A stretch of DNA of 64,000 nucleotides from assembly GCA_015654635.1 (NCBI GenBank), contig JAATGP010000009.1:1-64000 (forward strand), written 5' to 3'. Source of the DNA: Alphaproteobacteria bacterium (GTDB lineage Bacteria > Pseudomonadota > Alphaproteobacteria > Micropepsales > Micropepsaceae). A program made the translations under genes and the position numbers. Below are positions 1-8,222 of the stretch, one piece after another (position 1 is the first letter of the stretch; each line of letters opens with the position of its first letter). Below the pieces are notes generated by a model. That model made no database searches, had not been told where the DNA came from, and saw only the letters and a list, made by a program, of their open reading frames with translations.

Positions 1-63
1 CCCCGAAGCCAAAAACCAAACGTCCGCGCGGCAACGAAGCCCGCGGCGGAAAGGAGCACGACT

Positions 64-471
64 ATGGAATGGGTTTCAATTCTCGCAAATCTTGGCGGTA
101 AGATCTTCGATCACATCTTCCCCGATCCGGAGAAGGCGAACGAGGCCAAGCTAAAGCTGTTCGAGATGCAGCAGAATGGCGAGCTGGCAAAGTTGGCAGC
201 TGACACTGATCTTGCGAAAGCCGCCGCAGGCATCGTTCTGGCGGAAGCGCAGAGCAAGAACTGGTTGGCGTCGTCCTGGCGCCCGATCACGATGCTGATC
301 TTCGTCGGTCTCATCGTGGCGCGCTGGTTCGGCTGGACCGCGCCGGGTCTGTCAGAACCCGAAGTATTGGAGCTGTGGGCAATCGTAAAGATCGGTATGA
401 GCGGCTATGTCATCGGCCGGTCAGTTGAGAAGGTGGTGCCCGATGTCGTTGCTGCCATGAAGGCGAAGTAG
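64..471 (+). CDS. phage/GTA-type three-TM holin family protein
   Basis: This 135-residue protein has the layout of the 3TM holins found with prophages and gene transfer agents, which permeabilise the inner membrane so lysis enzymes can escape. Residues 20-66 form a charged, Ala/Lys/Glu-rich helix. The family-typical SWRP motif (71-74) then leads into a hydrophobic segment (about 75-90), and a second one follows at about 104-119. The AAAGGAG upstream of the ATG is a good ribosome binding site. No capsid, tail or lysin gene is within the 63 bases upstream or in the DNA downstream, so it is either the last gene of a prophage lying to the left or a remnant. The holin family call is fairly secure; the exact export role is not. 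Confidence 0.72.
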   Translation: MEWVSILANLGGKIFDHIFPDPEKANEAKLKLFEMQQNGELAKLAADTDLAKAAAGIVLAEAQSKNWLASSWRPITMLIFVGLIVARWFGWTAPGLSEPEVLELWAIVKIGMSGYVIGRSVEKVVPDVVAAMKAK

Positions 472-487
472 GCTACAAACTACATAT

Positions 488-3394
488 CTAGTGAGCTAGT
501 CCGGTCGGCAGCGTTGAGCTGTCATCGACATCGCCATCCTGAAGGGTCATCATGTCGACTACGATATTTTTGTCGTTAAGCAATTGCTGCAGTTCGGCAA
601 CGCGCCGAGTCACGAGGGCCGAGGCCGGCTCCATGACCGCAAGCGTAACGACATCCGGGCGAATTCGCTTTGCCAATTCCGCCAACTTCACAACATTGAT
701 GCGCGCGCCTGACGACTTGGCTTCGCATAACCGCACAATGCCATCTGAGACTATCAATAGATCGAGCTCTGCGTCCGGCTTGTTTTTATCGATGCTGGCT
801 TCCGAATAGTATAGATCGTGGGATTCGAGGAAGTAGAAGGACGCTTTGGCTTGTTGACAGCACTTGGTCAAGCACCAAATGACCGGCAGAAGTCCTTGCT
901 CCCGCAGGCCTTCGGTGACGAAGTTATTCAGTTTGAAGTACCACGGATCTGCGACTGGCGCCGGCGATGTTGTACCGCATATCTCACAAACGAGCGCGCG
1001 CTCCAACTTGTCAACGCTAACCCAGTTATTGTTATAGCATTGTGGGCAGCGCCATTCGTGGCCCTGGTGGAGAATTTCGTTTTGGCAGAGATAGGTTAAT
1101 GACTCTATCAGTGACCGCCTTTCATGCGCGTCCCAATCGTCAGGTGCTGCGGCCGGGTTAGCGGCTTTATAAGCCTCTCCAAATGCTTCGAACTCGTGCG
1201 TTACTCGATCTAGAAAATCCTGCACGCCATTTTCCTCACGCGGCGCCGCGCGGTCGCGCGTCGCCCAATAGGCATTTTGGAAAGCGCAGAATTGAGCTAG
1301 GAGTTCGTCGAACCGCTCGCGTTCTTGTCTTGCTTTGCGTGCAACACCGTCTTGTGCCATCCAATAAGCTTCGCGGAAACTATCGAATTGCTGCACGAGC
1401 CGATCAAAGCGAAGGTAGCGGGTCGGGACGCGTTCGGCGCGAGCTTCGACGATGACTGTTTGTGCCAGCTTTACCCAGTCTTCCTCGCTGGCGAGCTGAC
1501 CTCGAGGAATTCGTCGTTTCAGGTGCTTCTTGACCTTTTCAACGCGATCAACGGTTGCCTTCGGCGTTGCGCCCAACGCTTCAAATTGCTGTTTCCAGAA
1601 TCCCGAAAGAAAGATCTCCCTCGCGTCGCGAACGCTACCAGACATGCGCAGAAGCGCCGTCAGATACCGACCTTTATCAGATGGACGTATGTCCAGCATC
1701 AGCCCGGGCTTCGGATCGATCCGTCCGTGTTTGAATGGTATCCAATCTCGGGGAGCAGCCAGCGCATAGCGGAAGGCTATCTCATCGGTTGGTACGCGGA
1801 GCTCTGGCGGGCTACCTTCTACTCCGATCGTAACACTGAGTAGCCCTTCATCGGTTGCGCGCGGCATACAGATCGGACCCATGCCGTGGAGCTGATAAGC
1901 GCGAGTGAAAGCTCCTGCCATCCGCAGCCGACGCGGGAGACGCCAGCGATGTTGAATGTTATCATACCAGCTGTGATCAACGTTCCGCTCGATATCAATA
2001 TCCACATTCCAGAGGCCCACTTTGGTGCTACCGGGCATCTGTGGTGTATCCCGGATATGGCGTGGCAACAAAACTGGCGGTCGGAATGTTGTTTCCGTGA
2101 TAGTCAGTTCTCGCCAGTCGCTAGTCTGAAAAGGCGCACCAGGCATAACGTGATGGCGCGCGTGCCAAAGGCCAGCTTCTGTCGGGACCGGCGCGTCCAC
2201 CGAATCCATTCGCTCCGGCGCGTAAATGTTGAAGCGGTCTTCCGCTTGAAGCCGGGCAGCGACAGCGCGAAGTTCCTCTACCGAATGGCTGGCGGAGCGC
2301 ACCATAATCTGGGATTGCGATGCAGCACCGCCCAGAGGCACGTTGATCCGATTTTTGATTATTGCCGCTATAGCAGCGAAGCGTGCGGCATTGTTCAGAT
2401 CGTCCTGCGAAACCTTTAGTGTGACGACGTTGCCGTCGATCCAGGCCGGTAGATGATGGGCTCCATTCCAAAACGCGATCCGGTCGGCAAAGGAATCGCC
2501 AACCACGAAGTTGACCGTGCGAGACCAGGACATTTCGCTGAACTCTATGCGTGGTGTAAGGCAAGCAGACAATTGCGCCAACCCGCGGAGACCAGTGCGG
2601 CTAATACGGTCTATGAGTTCCTGCTCGGTTGCAACAACTTCGCCGAGTGCCTTCGGCATGATTCGTGGATCGTCTTGAATGGCCTGTGGCACAAAAATTG
2701 TGGGACTAAGTAGACCAACCATGTCCGGGGCGATCGGCCATGGACTGAGGCTCTGGCCATAGCAGCCGAAGTTCTCCTGCAAAAACAGTGATGGTGGGGT
2801 GCCCAGTTGAGTATCAACTAGCGCAATTGGGCCGGGCGCGGAGATTGCGTTGCCCCGCGTCAACACCGCCGTCACCGACAAGACAGATAGCGGAACGACC
2901 GGCAAGTGCGGGCGAAACGCTTGGCGATCACGATCTTGGCGATGTTGCAGACTGTGTTGCACCAGAAAGGCTGGACCGAACTGTTCATGTAGCCGTTCAA
3001 CTTCCCGGTCTGGCAGGCTTACATAGGAGTAAACGATATCGGCATCGTAGGCTCGAAGCCAGGAGAGGTAAGCCGGGCGGATAACTCCGTTTTCGCAGGG
3101 GACAATTAGACTGAACCTGCCTCCCCAGCGTCCATAGGAATCTGCGAAGATCGCTTCGAGCATGGCTCGCCAGTGCTCGTGCTGGTCCACAAGGAACGCG
3201 ACCCGTATCGGACGCGGGCGCATATACGTTTTTGCGGATGCCATTAAAGGTCCCTCGTCGATCAATCGCCAACCTTCGATCTCGATTTTCGCAGGAAAGT
3301 AGTGATTCGATAATAGCCGCTTTTGGCGCACCGCTGCCCAACGATCTATGTCCTTTTCGGGCGGCTTGAACTTACCGTTCAGAGTGGGTCGCAA
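488..3394 (-). CDS. large zinc-ribbon / PD-(D/E)XK nuclease-like protein, unknown function
   Basis: I do not recognise the 968-residue protein as a named family. The N-terminal two thirds contain an alpha/beta stretch (about 56-240, beginning RVAFLVDQHEHW) with no motif I can assign. Residues 662-750 hold three copies of an FDxLxxxFxxFxxAY unit spaced about 32 residues apart. A zinc ribbon follows (C783, C786, C803, C806). The C-terminus carries ELD (876-878) and EAK (891-893) separated by a short hydrophobic strand, the spacing of a PD-(D/E)XK nuclease core. The start is TTG with a weak ribosome site; an internal ATG at residue 51 is the alternative. It is divergent from the DUF2971 gene with about 92 bases between them, which suggests a shared control region. 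A DNA-targeting defence role is inference only. Confidence 0.75.
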   Translation of the reverse strand: MRPTLNGKFKPPEKDIDRWAAVRQKRLLSNHYFPAKIEIEGWRLIDEGPLMASAKTYMRPRPIRVAFLVDQHEHWRAMLEAIFADSYGRWGGRFSLIVPCENGVIRPAYLSWLRAYDADIVYSYVSLPDREVERLHEQFGPAFLVQHSLQHRQDRDRQAFRPHLPVVPLSVLSVTAVLTRGNAISAPGPIALVDTQLGTPPSLFLQENFGCYGQSLSPWPIAPDMVGLLSPTIFVPQAIQDDPRIMPKALGEVVATEQELIDRISRTGLRGLAQLSACLTPRIEFSEMSWSRTVNFVVGDSFADRIAFWNGAHHLPAWIDGNVVTLKVSQDDLNNAARFAAIAAIIKNRINVPLGGAASQSQIMVRSASHSVEELRAVAARLQAEDRFNIYAPERMDSVDAPVPTEAGLWHARHHVMPGAPFQTSDWRELTITETTFRPPVLLPRHIRDTPQMPGSTKVGLWNVDIDIERNVDHSWYDNIQHRWRLPRRLRMAGAFTRAYQLHGMGPICMPRATDEGLLSVTIGVEGSPPELRVPTDEIAFRYALAAPRDWIPFKHGRIDPKPGLMLDIRPSDKGRYLTALLRMSGSVRDAREIFLSGFWKQQFEALGATPKATVDRVEKVKKHLKRRIPRGQLASEEDWVKLAQTVIVEARAERVPTRYLRFDRLVQQFDSFREAYWMAQDGVARKARQERERFDELLAQFCAFQNAYWATRDRAAPREENGVQDFLDRVTHEFEAFGEAYKAANPAAAPDDWDAHERRSLIESLTYLCQNEILHQGHEWRCPQCYNNNWVSVDKLERALVCEICGTTSPAPVADPWYFKLNNFVTEGLREQGLLPVIWCLTKCCQQAKASFYFLESHDLYYSEASIDKNKPDAELDLLIVSDGIVRLCEAKSSGARINVVKLAELAKRIRPDVVTLAVMEPASALVTRRVAELQQLLNDKNIVVDMMTLQDGDVDDSSTLPTGLAH

Positions 3395-3486
3395 AAACGC
3401 CCATGGCGGTCATATTAGACTGCCCAACGAGGAGCGGATATTACGCACAAAGCATGCAGACGTCGGTATAAATTAGGGTGGTCAGA

Positions 3487-4149
3487 ATGCGCGCTTATCA
3501 TTTCGTTGAGACTCAATGGGGATTGGAAGACCTCCGACATCGTCGGCTCAAAATCGCGACGCTAAAACAGCTAAACGACCCATTTGAATTCTATGGGGCG
3601 AATCTCTCCGACCCAAAGCTGCGACGAGCATTTCGCTCGATGAAAGAACAGATGGCGCTGAATAGAGGGATGCTATGCTTTAGCCGCAACTGGAAAAACC
3701 CGGTGCAGTGGAGCCACTATGCAGAAAAGCATAGAGGCCTATGCTTAGGTTTTGACATTCCAGACGAGCACCTCGGGATTGTTAATTATTCGGCAAAGCG
3801 ATTTGCCATAGACGCACAAAAGCTTCTCAATCCTTGCGATCTCGACCCAAAAACGGCAACGGCGCTTCTGTTTACAAAATACGCTCATTGGCGTTACGAG
3901 AATGAAGTCCGTGTCTTCGCTGAGCTGAATGATGTCGATCCGAACAGCGGCCTCTACTTCGCGGAATTTTCCGATAAACTGAAGTTAACTGAGGTAATCG
4001 TGGGGCCGCAATCGGAATTGGCGGAGCGCGATCTCATGGGCGCGCTCGGAGAGCTTCGCGACGGCGTTGACGTATTCAAAGCCCGGTTAGCGTTTGGCTC
4101 GTTCAATGTTGTAAGGCAACGCGACAGGAAACTATGGTGGCCTGATTAG
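3487..4149 (+). CDS. DUF2971 family protein
   Basis: A 220-residue soluble protein with the DUF2971 pattern: an N-terminal YHF/ETQWG start, the LNDPFEFYG motif (about 31-39), a CFSRNWKNPVQWSHYA block (about 63-78), HRGLCLGFDI, and a C-terminal HWRYENEVRVF motif. The biochemical activity of this family is not known to me; it is common in accessory and mobile regions. ATG at 3487 is preferred over GTG at 3478 because an AGGGTGG ribosome site lies five bases before it. The gene is divergent from the large nuclease-like gene, so the two may share a promoter region and work together. The family assignment is good; the partnership is inference. Confidence 0.75.
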   Translation: MRAYHFVETQWGLEDLRHRRLKIATLKQLNDPFEFYGANLSDPKLRRAFRSMKEQMALNRGMLCFSRNWKNPVQWSHYAEKHRGLCLGFDIPDEHLGIVNYSAKRFAIDAQKLLNPCDLDPKTATALLFTKYAHWRYENEVRVFAELNDVDPNSGLYFAEFSDKLKLTEVIVGPQSELAERDLMGALGELRDGVDVFKARLAFGSFNVVRQRDRKLWWPD

Positions 4150-4226
4150 GTGAGCTCTGTTCCGAAATTGGCTCACCACTTCGCGAATCTGATAGAGCAT
4201 CTCCCCAAGCCAATCGTACAAGACGC

Positions 4227-4469
4227 TTAGCGGAACCGCCGCCGCGCCAACCGATTGTCGTTGGCCGCGAGGTGGGCTTTAGCGATCCGGCGGGTCGCGA
4301 ATCCGCAACGCGGATGTCCGTCGCACACCAGCCAAGGTTTGAGTCGTCCAAGTGTGAGAAGGCTACGCCCAACCACGGCGATCAGCTTGCGCTTGCCGCA
4401 TTCCGGGCAGATGTCGCCCTCGTGATAATGCCGGAATCCGATCACGGCTTCCCCCATCTCCCAATCCAT
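4227..4469 (-). CDS. small zinc-ribbon-like hypothetical protein
   Basis: An 80-residue basic protein with a CPEC knuckle (residues 21-24) and a second pair in CDGHPRC (about 49-55), which together could bind one zinc, followed by an Arg/Lys/Asn-rich tail. I do not recognise the family. The paired Cys motifs and the plausible amino-acid composition favour this frame over the overlapping ones on either strand. It sits alone between the convergent DUF2971 gene and another small minus-strand gene in the accessory region. A nucleic-acid-binding role would be a guess. Confidence 0.5.
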   Translation of the reverse strand: MDWEMGEAVIGFRHYHEGDICPECGKRKLIAVVGRSLLTLGRLKPWLVCDGHPRCGFATRRIAKAHLAANDNRLARRRFR

Positions 4470-4569
4470 CCAGTATAGGTCTTATAGTTGTGCGTTCAAC
4501 TGCTTGCCGCGTCCAAGTTGTTGCCTAGTGCAGCCGAAGCGCCTCGCCCATTGGATATGCCGTCCTGCC

Positions 4570-4788
4570 TTAGATGCCGGCGCCGTCGCAAAACTCGTCG
4601 CGGCACTCGGGCCCATTCTCCGCCACTGCGAGGGCCTGTTCCACCAACGCCGCCGCTGCCCAAAGGGCGTTCTGCAGAGCATCTGGCACTTTGCCTTCGC
4701 AAGCCTTCAGGCTGACGATCAGCACGCCATCCGCTTGATAGAGATAGGACTTCAATTGCGCCTGGTCGGCGCCCTCCACCCGAACCAT
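4570..4788 (-). CDS. small hypothetical protein
   Basis: A 72-residue protein reading MVRVEGADQAQLKSYL at its start, then a hydrophobic strand (ADGVLIVSLKAC, about 19-30) and an Ala-rich helix (about 36-56). A G-rich ribosome site lies just upstream of the ATG on the minus strand. No family is recognised. Competing frames over the same bases give low-complexity Arg/Pro-rich products, which makes this the most protein-like reading. It may be expressed with the 80-residue gene downstream, 100 bases away on the same strand. Confidence 0.42.
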   Translation of the reverse strand: MVRVEGADQAQLKSYLYQADGVLIVSLKACEGKVPDALQNALWAAAALVEQALAVAENGPECRDEFCDGAGI

Positions 4789-5051
4789 GCTACCCCCCCA
4801 ATTTCTCCAAAAAATGAAGCACTTAGGGAAACATTGAGGTCAAGTAATGTTAGAGATGGTGTGCCTGCGACAGATTCACGTATACCGCGTGTCAGCATGT
4901 AGGCCTTTGGAATCATTCACGATTGGCAGGTGCAGTGAGGTACTTTCGACGCGGAATTGCGTCCGGAATCCCGGTTTTGTTGGTCAACTGTAAACAATTG
5001 CAAAAATCCTACAGCGCCACCTAAGCTTGCCGCCTGAGATACAACTCTGCA

Positions 5052-5816
5052 ATGTGTTGCGCTGGTATGGGGTCGACGATGGGGGCCGAGGGCGCAAAAT
5101 ATATCGAGGCATTGGATTTTATCGATAGGATCAAGGACATCGGCACAATCGATGGGTTGGTCGTCGAGTTCCAAGCGCTGATTTTGCGCTATGGCTTTAC
5201 CTCGTACTGCGTTGGCAACGCCACGGCGCCGAAATCGGACGTAGCGGACCGTGTTTGGTGTGCCACTTGGCCAAAGGGGTGGGCGTCCGTCTGGGTCCAA
5301 CAGAACTTCGCGGCTGTTGATCCGGTGGTTTATCAGCTCCTCGCCTCGAAGCTTCCCTTTCGCTGGTCAGATATTCGCGATTCCAACGGTCCTCGCGGTA
5401 CGGAGGTTATGAACGTCGCCGGAGAGTTCCAGCTTCGTGACGGTATGGGCATTCCCGTCATTGCCCTGAATGGAAGCCGGGTTGGGGTTACCATTGCGGG
5501 GGGGCAGTTCGATCTTAGTGACCGGGAGAAATCGTGCTTGCATCTGGCGGCTATTTACTTTCAGGCGCGGCTCGAAAAACTCCGTGCCAAGGGACCTGTC
5601 GTAAAGCGTAAATCGGGTGACGAACTCACCGTTCGCGAGCTCGACTGCTTGGCATGGATTGCGGCCGGAAAGACCGATTGGGAGATTGCACAGATTCTTT
5701 CGATCAGCGAGCTCACGGTGACGTCTCATGTTCGGAACATACTTCGCAAGTTGAATGCGATGCATCGTGCCCAGGCCGTTGCCAAAGCAATCGTCGCTGG
5801 AATGATCGCTCTTTAG
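5052..5816 (+). CDS. LuxR-family quorum-sensing transcriptional regulator
   Basis: Two domains are visible: an autoinducer-binding domain (about 22-175) and a LuxR C-terminal HTH (about 190-250) with the ELTVRELDCLAWIAAGKTDWEIA and SELTVTSHVRN-type blocks. The ligand domain keeps the W, the DP pair (AAVDPVV), the later W (FRWSD) and the GMGIPV glycine. However, the Tyr four residues after the first W is replaced by Trp (GWASVW). It lies 188 bases upstream of a LuxI-type synthase on the same strand with a lux-type dyad between them, so it should be the cognate receptor. ATG 5079 has a better-placed G-rich ribosome site than ATG 5052, so the true start may be 27 bases later. Confidence 0.88.
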   Translation: MCCAGMGSTMGAEGAKYIEALDFIDRIKDIGTIDGLVVEFQALILRYGFTSYCVGNATAPKSDVADRVWCATWPKGWASVWVQQNFAAVDPVVYQLLASKLPFRWSDIRDSNGPRGTEVMNVAGEFQLRDGMGIPVIALNGSRVGVTIAGGQFDLSDREKSCLHLAAIYFQARLEKLRAKGPVVKRKSGDELTVRELDCLAWIAAGKTDWEIAQILSISELTVTSHVRNILRKLNAMHRAQAVAKAIVAGMIAL

Positions 5817-5905
5817 AGTCCGGCGAGCGGCTCCTGTTTTCCTCTTTGCGACGGCTGATCCGATCACATCGATCGGGCATGGGCCTTATCCGTATGATTG
5901 GCCAA

Positions 5906-5921
5906 CAAGTCGTACAACTTG
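5906..5921. promoter_or_regulatory. lux-box-like dyad upstream of the LuxI-type gene
   Basis: CAAGTCGTACAACTTG is an inverted repeat with seven of eight position pairs complementary (consensus CAAGTnGTACnACTTG). It lies between the LuxR-type and LuxI-type genes, ending 82 bases before the synthase ATG. Its length, symmetry and position match binding sites of LuxR-family regulators, which normally sit just upstream of the promoter they activate. Binding by the adjacent regulator is inferred. Confidence 0.7.
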
Positions 5922-6003
5922 CAGTAAAGCAATCCTCCTTTTCGAGGATGGTACGCTACATCTTCAATGGGTCATCCTTTCAGCGATCTTGGGAGGGCGA
6001 AGC

Positions 6004-6700
6004 CATGCTTATGGAAGTTGTCACGCGGGAAAATCGTGCACTGTACGGCGATCAGCTCGAGGCGATGTACCTCATGCGCCACCGCATCTTCGTCGAGCGC
6101 ATGCACTGGGAAGGTATCCGCAAGCCGGATGGTCGGGAAATCGACGAATTCGACAATGATGACGCTATATACCTTTTGGTGACTGACGACGACCAAGTGT
6201 GTGGCTGCCATCGGATGATTCCGACAATGAAGCCGCATTTGCTCTCGGAAGTGTTTTACGGAGAGTGCGAAGTGAGAGGTGTCTTGCGTGGCCCGCGCGT
6301 TATCGAGTGTGGGCGCACCTGCATTGAGGCCGAGCGGCTTCCGCGCGACAGACTTAGAATCGCGCGCCGCGTTCTGATGACTGGGTTGATGGAATTCTGC
6401 TTCAAGATCGGCGCCACGCATTTCACTGGCATTAATCCCGTCGCCGTGATGAGCCATTATCTGAAACTGGATTGGGACATTCGACCGCTCGGAGCGCCGC
6501 GTACGATGGAGGACGGCGAAACCTATGTCGCCGTGTCCTATGCCGTGAGCGAACAGGCGCTCGCATCGGTCCAAAGGGTGTACAAGCTCCCCAAGGACCT
6601 TGTCGTCTATCGTGGCGGTTCGACGCCATTGGCCGCGCTTCTTGATGCCGAACAAGCACCCGGCCGCATGCCACCTGCCAGAGTATTAGCTGCTGAATGA
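6004..6700 (+). CDS. LuxI-family acyl-homoserine-lactone synthase
   Basis: The enzyme makes an acyl-homoserine lactone from S-adenosylmethionine and an acyl donor. The family's invariant residues fall at almost canonical numbers: R25, F29, W35, D47, D50, R70, E101 and R104 (in RHRIF, MHWEG, EIDEFD, CHRMIP and IECGRT). The chosen ATG has GGAGGG about ten bases upstream; the frame is open further upstream but runs through the regulator's 3' end and the lux-type box. Length is 231 residues, slightly long for the family because of a C-terminal tail. It is followed by a small gene overlapping its stop. The acyl chain cannot be predicted from sequence. Confidence 0.93.
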
Positions 6701-6924
6701 GCCCCGACATGGCGCAACACAAATCTATCAGAGGTCCAAATACCCGCGCGACTTCGGTGGTCCAGCCGCCTTCGACCGTAGAATTTGCCGAGTATTCAGC
6801 ATCGATGCTCGCCGAATTGTCGAAATCTGCGGCAAGCGCTGGACTACCCGTGCTGGCCCATTTGATGGATCTCGCGCGAAGAGAAGCGCTGTTTCACAGT
6901 GATAGCAGTAGTCAAGACGACTGA
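6697..6924 (+). CDS. small protein translationally coupled to the LuxI-type gene
   Basis: A 75-residue protein whose ATG overlaps the synthase stop in an ATGA arrangement, so it is probably translated by coupling and shares quorum control. The central part (about 29-66, VEFAEYSASMLAELSKSA then LAHLMDLARREAL) looks like two helices. Similar short helical proteins of unknown role are widespread in alphaproteobacteria. There is no signal peptide or membrane segment. A regulatory or chaperone-like role for the synthase is possible but unsupported. Confidence 0.7.
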   Translation: MSPDMAQHKSIRGPNTRATSVVQPPSTVEFAEYSASMLAELSKSAASAGLPVLAHLMDLARREALFHSDSSSQDD

Positions 6925-7056
6925 GCGATCGGACGTTTTACCATTGAATCGTCTCCATCGTTTACCTGACTGGTTACTGAACTGTGCGTTTCTGGTTGGT
7001 GACGACGCCGAACAATGGCAAATTACCCCAGTTGGGCTATTGGGGTATGGACGGCA

Positions 7057-7422
7057 ATGGCTAAGAAGAGCGCCAACCCGGTCGATGTCATCGTCGGCAA
7101 ACGGATTCGCGAACGGCGTATCGCTATCGGGATGACGCAGGAAGGCCTCGGTAAGGTACTGGGTGTCACCTTTCAGCAAGTGCAGAAATACGAGTTCGGC
7201 ACCAACCGTGTCTCTGCGGGCCGCTTGTATGATATTGGCACCATCCTGAAAGCGCCGGTTTCTCATTTCTACGAAGGGCTTCAGCAGTCTCTCGAACCTG
7301 GAGCGGCGATTGCAGATGAAATGGTGATTGTCGCGGCCCTCGACAGAATCAAACACCGCCCACGCCGCGAACTGGCGATGAAGTTGGTGTTGGCAGTCCT
7401 GCAGGCCATTGAGGCGGATTGA
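7057..7422 (+). CDS. XRE-family (Cro/CI-type HTH) transcriptional regulator
   Basis: A 121-residue regulator with a Cro/CI helix-turn-helix at about residues 12-67: KRIRERRIAIGMTQEGLG, then VTFQQVQKYEFGTNRVS, the recognition-helix signature of the alphaproteobacterial subfamily of about 120-140 residues. The C-terminal region (80-121) is helical and probably dimerises. ATG 7057 is preferred because homologues begin at MxKKxNPxDxxVG; a longer reading starts at ATG 7015. It stands alone, 130 bases after the small lux-linked gene. Its targets are unknown. Confidence 0.85.
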   Translation: MAKKSANPVDVIVGKRIRERRIAIGMTQEGLGKVLGVTFQQVQKYEFGTNRVSAGRLYDIGTILKAPVSHFYEGLQQSLEPGAAIADEMVIVAALDRIKHRPRRELAMKLVLAVLQAIEAD

Positions 7423-7967
7423 AACAGATGGCATGTGGCGGCGTCTCGAATGTCGATTGTGGCGCCCACTAACCGTTAGACCTAATCGCGGTTACCTCCA
7501 CCGTTGGCCAGTCCGTTCGCAGATGCTTTTTCCGTTGGCGGCTTAGTCGAGGTCATTATCGTGACTTCTCATCTGACGAATATATCTCACCGCGGCGACT
7601 GAGGTAGGTCGTCCCCAAACCCCTACGCTGGAAACACAACTTTCGATCCTTTGGCGGAGCGGCGCTCACGACGGGAGTTTTCAGCTTCCGATTAATGAAA
7701 TCTTCGTGCGCACCTTTGGGTCAAGAACAGCGCGAGGTTGTTCGTGTTACATATTCGCGCTAAACGAGTTTATAGGTACGGATGACTTGGAACTGTTCGG
7801 GACTAGGGTGTGTCCGCAAGATCCACGCTCCGCATTCAGATGCTTTATGCCACGGCAAACGCAGGCAAGGCGCCGTCAGACAGGAGAGTGCGGCCCCCCG
7901 TCCCACGCCCCTAGAAACAAACCGACATTTGTGCGAATGTGGGTTTGTTCGGATTTGCGAGGTTTCT
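7423..7967. other. 545-base stretch without a supported gene
   Basis: Short open frames exist on both strands but their products are low-complexity and lack ribosome sites. The only structured element I see is the 34-base dyad at 7916-7949, annotated separately. The stretch may contain decayed sequence typical of accessory DNA. Confidence 0.5.
7916..7949. promoter_or_regulatory. 34-base dyad, probable toxin-antitoxin operator
   Basis: AACAAACC, a spacer base, ACATT, a six-base centre, AATGT, a spacer base and GGTTTGTT form a fully complementary two-part inverted repeat. It ends 18 bases before the antitoxin ATG. RHH antitoxins normally bind such a site to repress their own operon. It could alternatively form an RNA hairpin in the leader. 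Confidence 0.6.
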
Positions 7968-8222
7968 ATGAGCCGTCTCACCATTGATATCACCGATCAG
8001 CAGCACCAGAGCCTGAAAGCCTTGGCCGCGCTGCAGGGTAAGACAATCAAGCAATATGCCATCGAGCGCCTTTTTGCCGCCCATTCGGACGGTGATCAGG
8101 CATGGCAGGCGTTGAAGGCGCTGCTGGGGGAGCGGATTGCCGAGGGGCTCAGCGGCAAGGTCTCCACCAAAAGCATCGAGGTCATCGTGGACGAGGAACT
8201 GGGCGGAGATAACCGCGCTTGA
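7968..8222 (+). CDS. ParD-like ribbon-helix-helix antitoxin
   Basis: An 84-residue protein with an N-terminal strand-helix-helix (SRLTIDITDQQHQSLKALA, then GKTIKQYAIERLF, about 2-40) typical of RHH antitoxins. An acidic C-terminal tail (VIVDEELGGD) would wrap the toxin. The ATG at 7968 is inside a longer open frame; the start is chosen because the RHH fold begins exactly there and the operator dyad ends 18 bases upstream. It overlaps the toxin gene by four bases, the usual TA arrangement. It should neutralise the toxin and repress the operon. Confidence 0.82.
   Translation: MSRLTIDITDQQHQSLKALAALQGKTIKQYAIERLFAAHSDGDQAWQALKALLGERIAEGLSGKVSTKSIEVIVDEELGGDNRA

Noticed and set aside
7760-7993. 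Short minus-strand frame across the toxin-antitoxin operator
   Set aside because: It covers the operator dyad and antitoxin start, and its product is low-complexity with no ribosome site.
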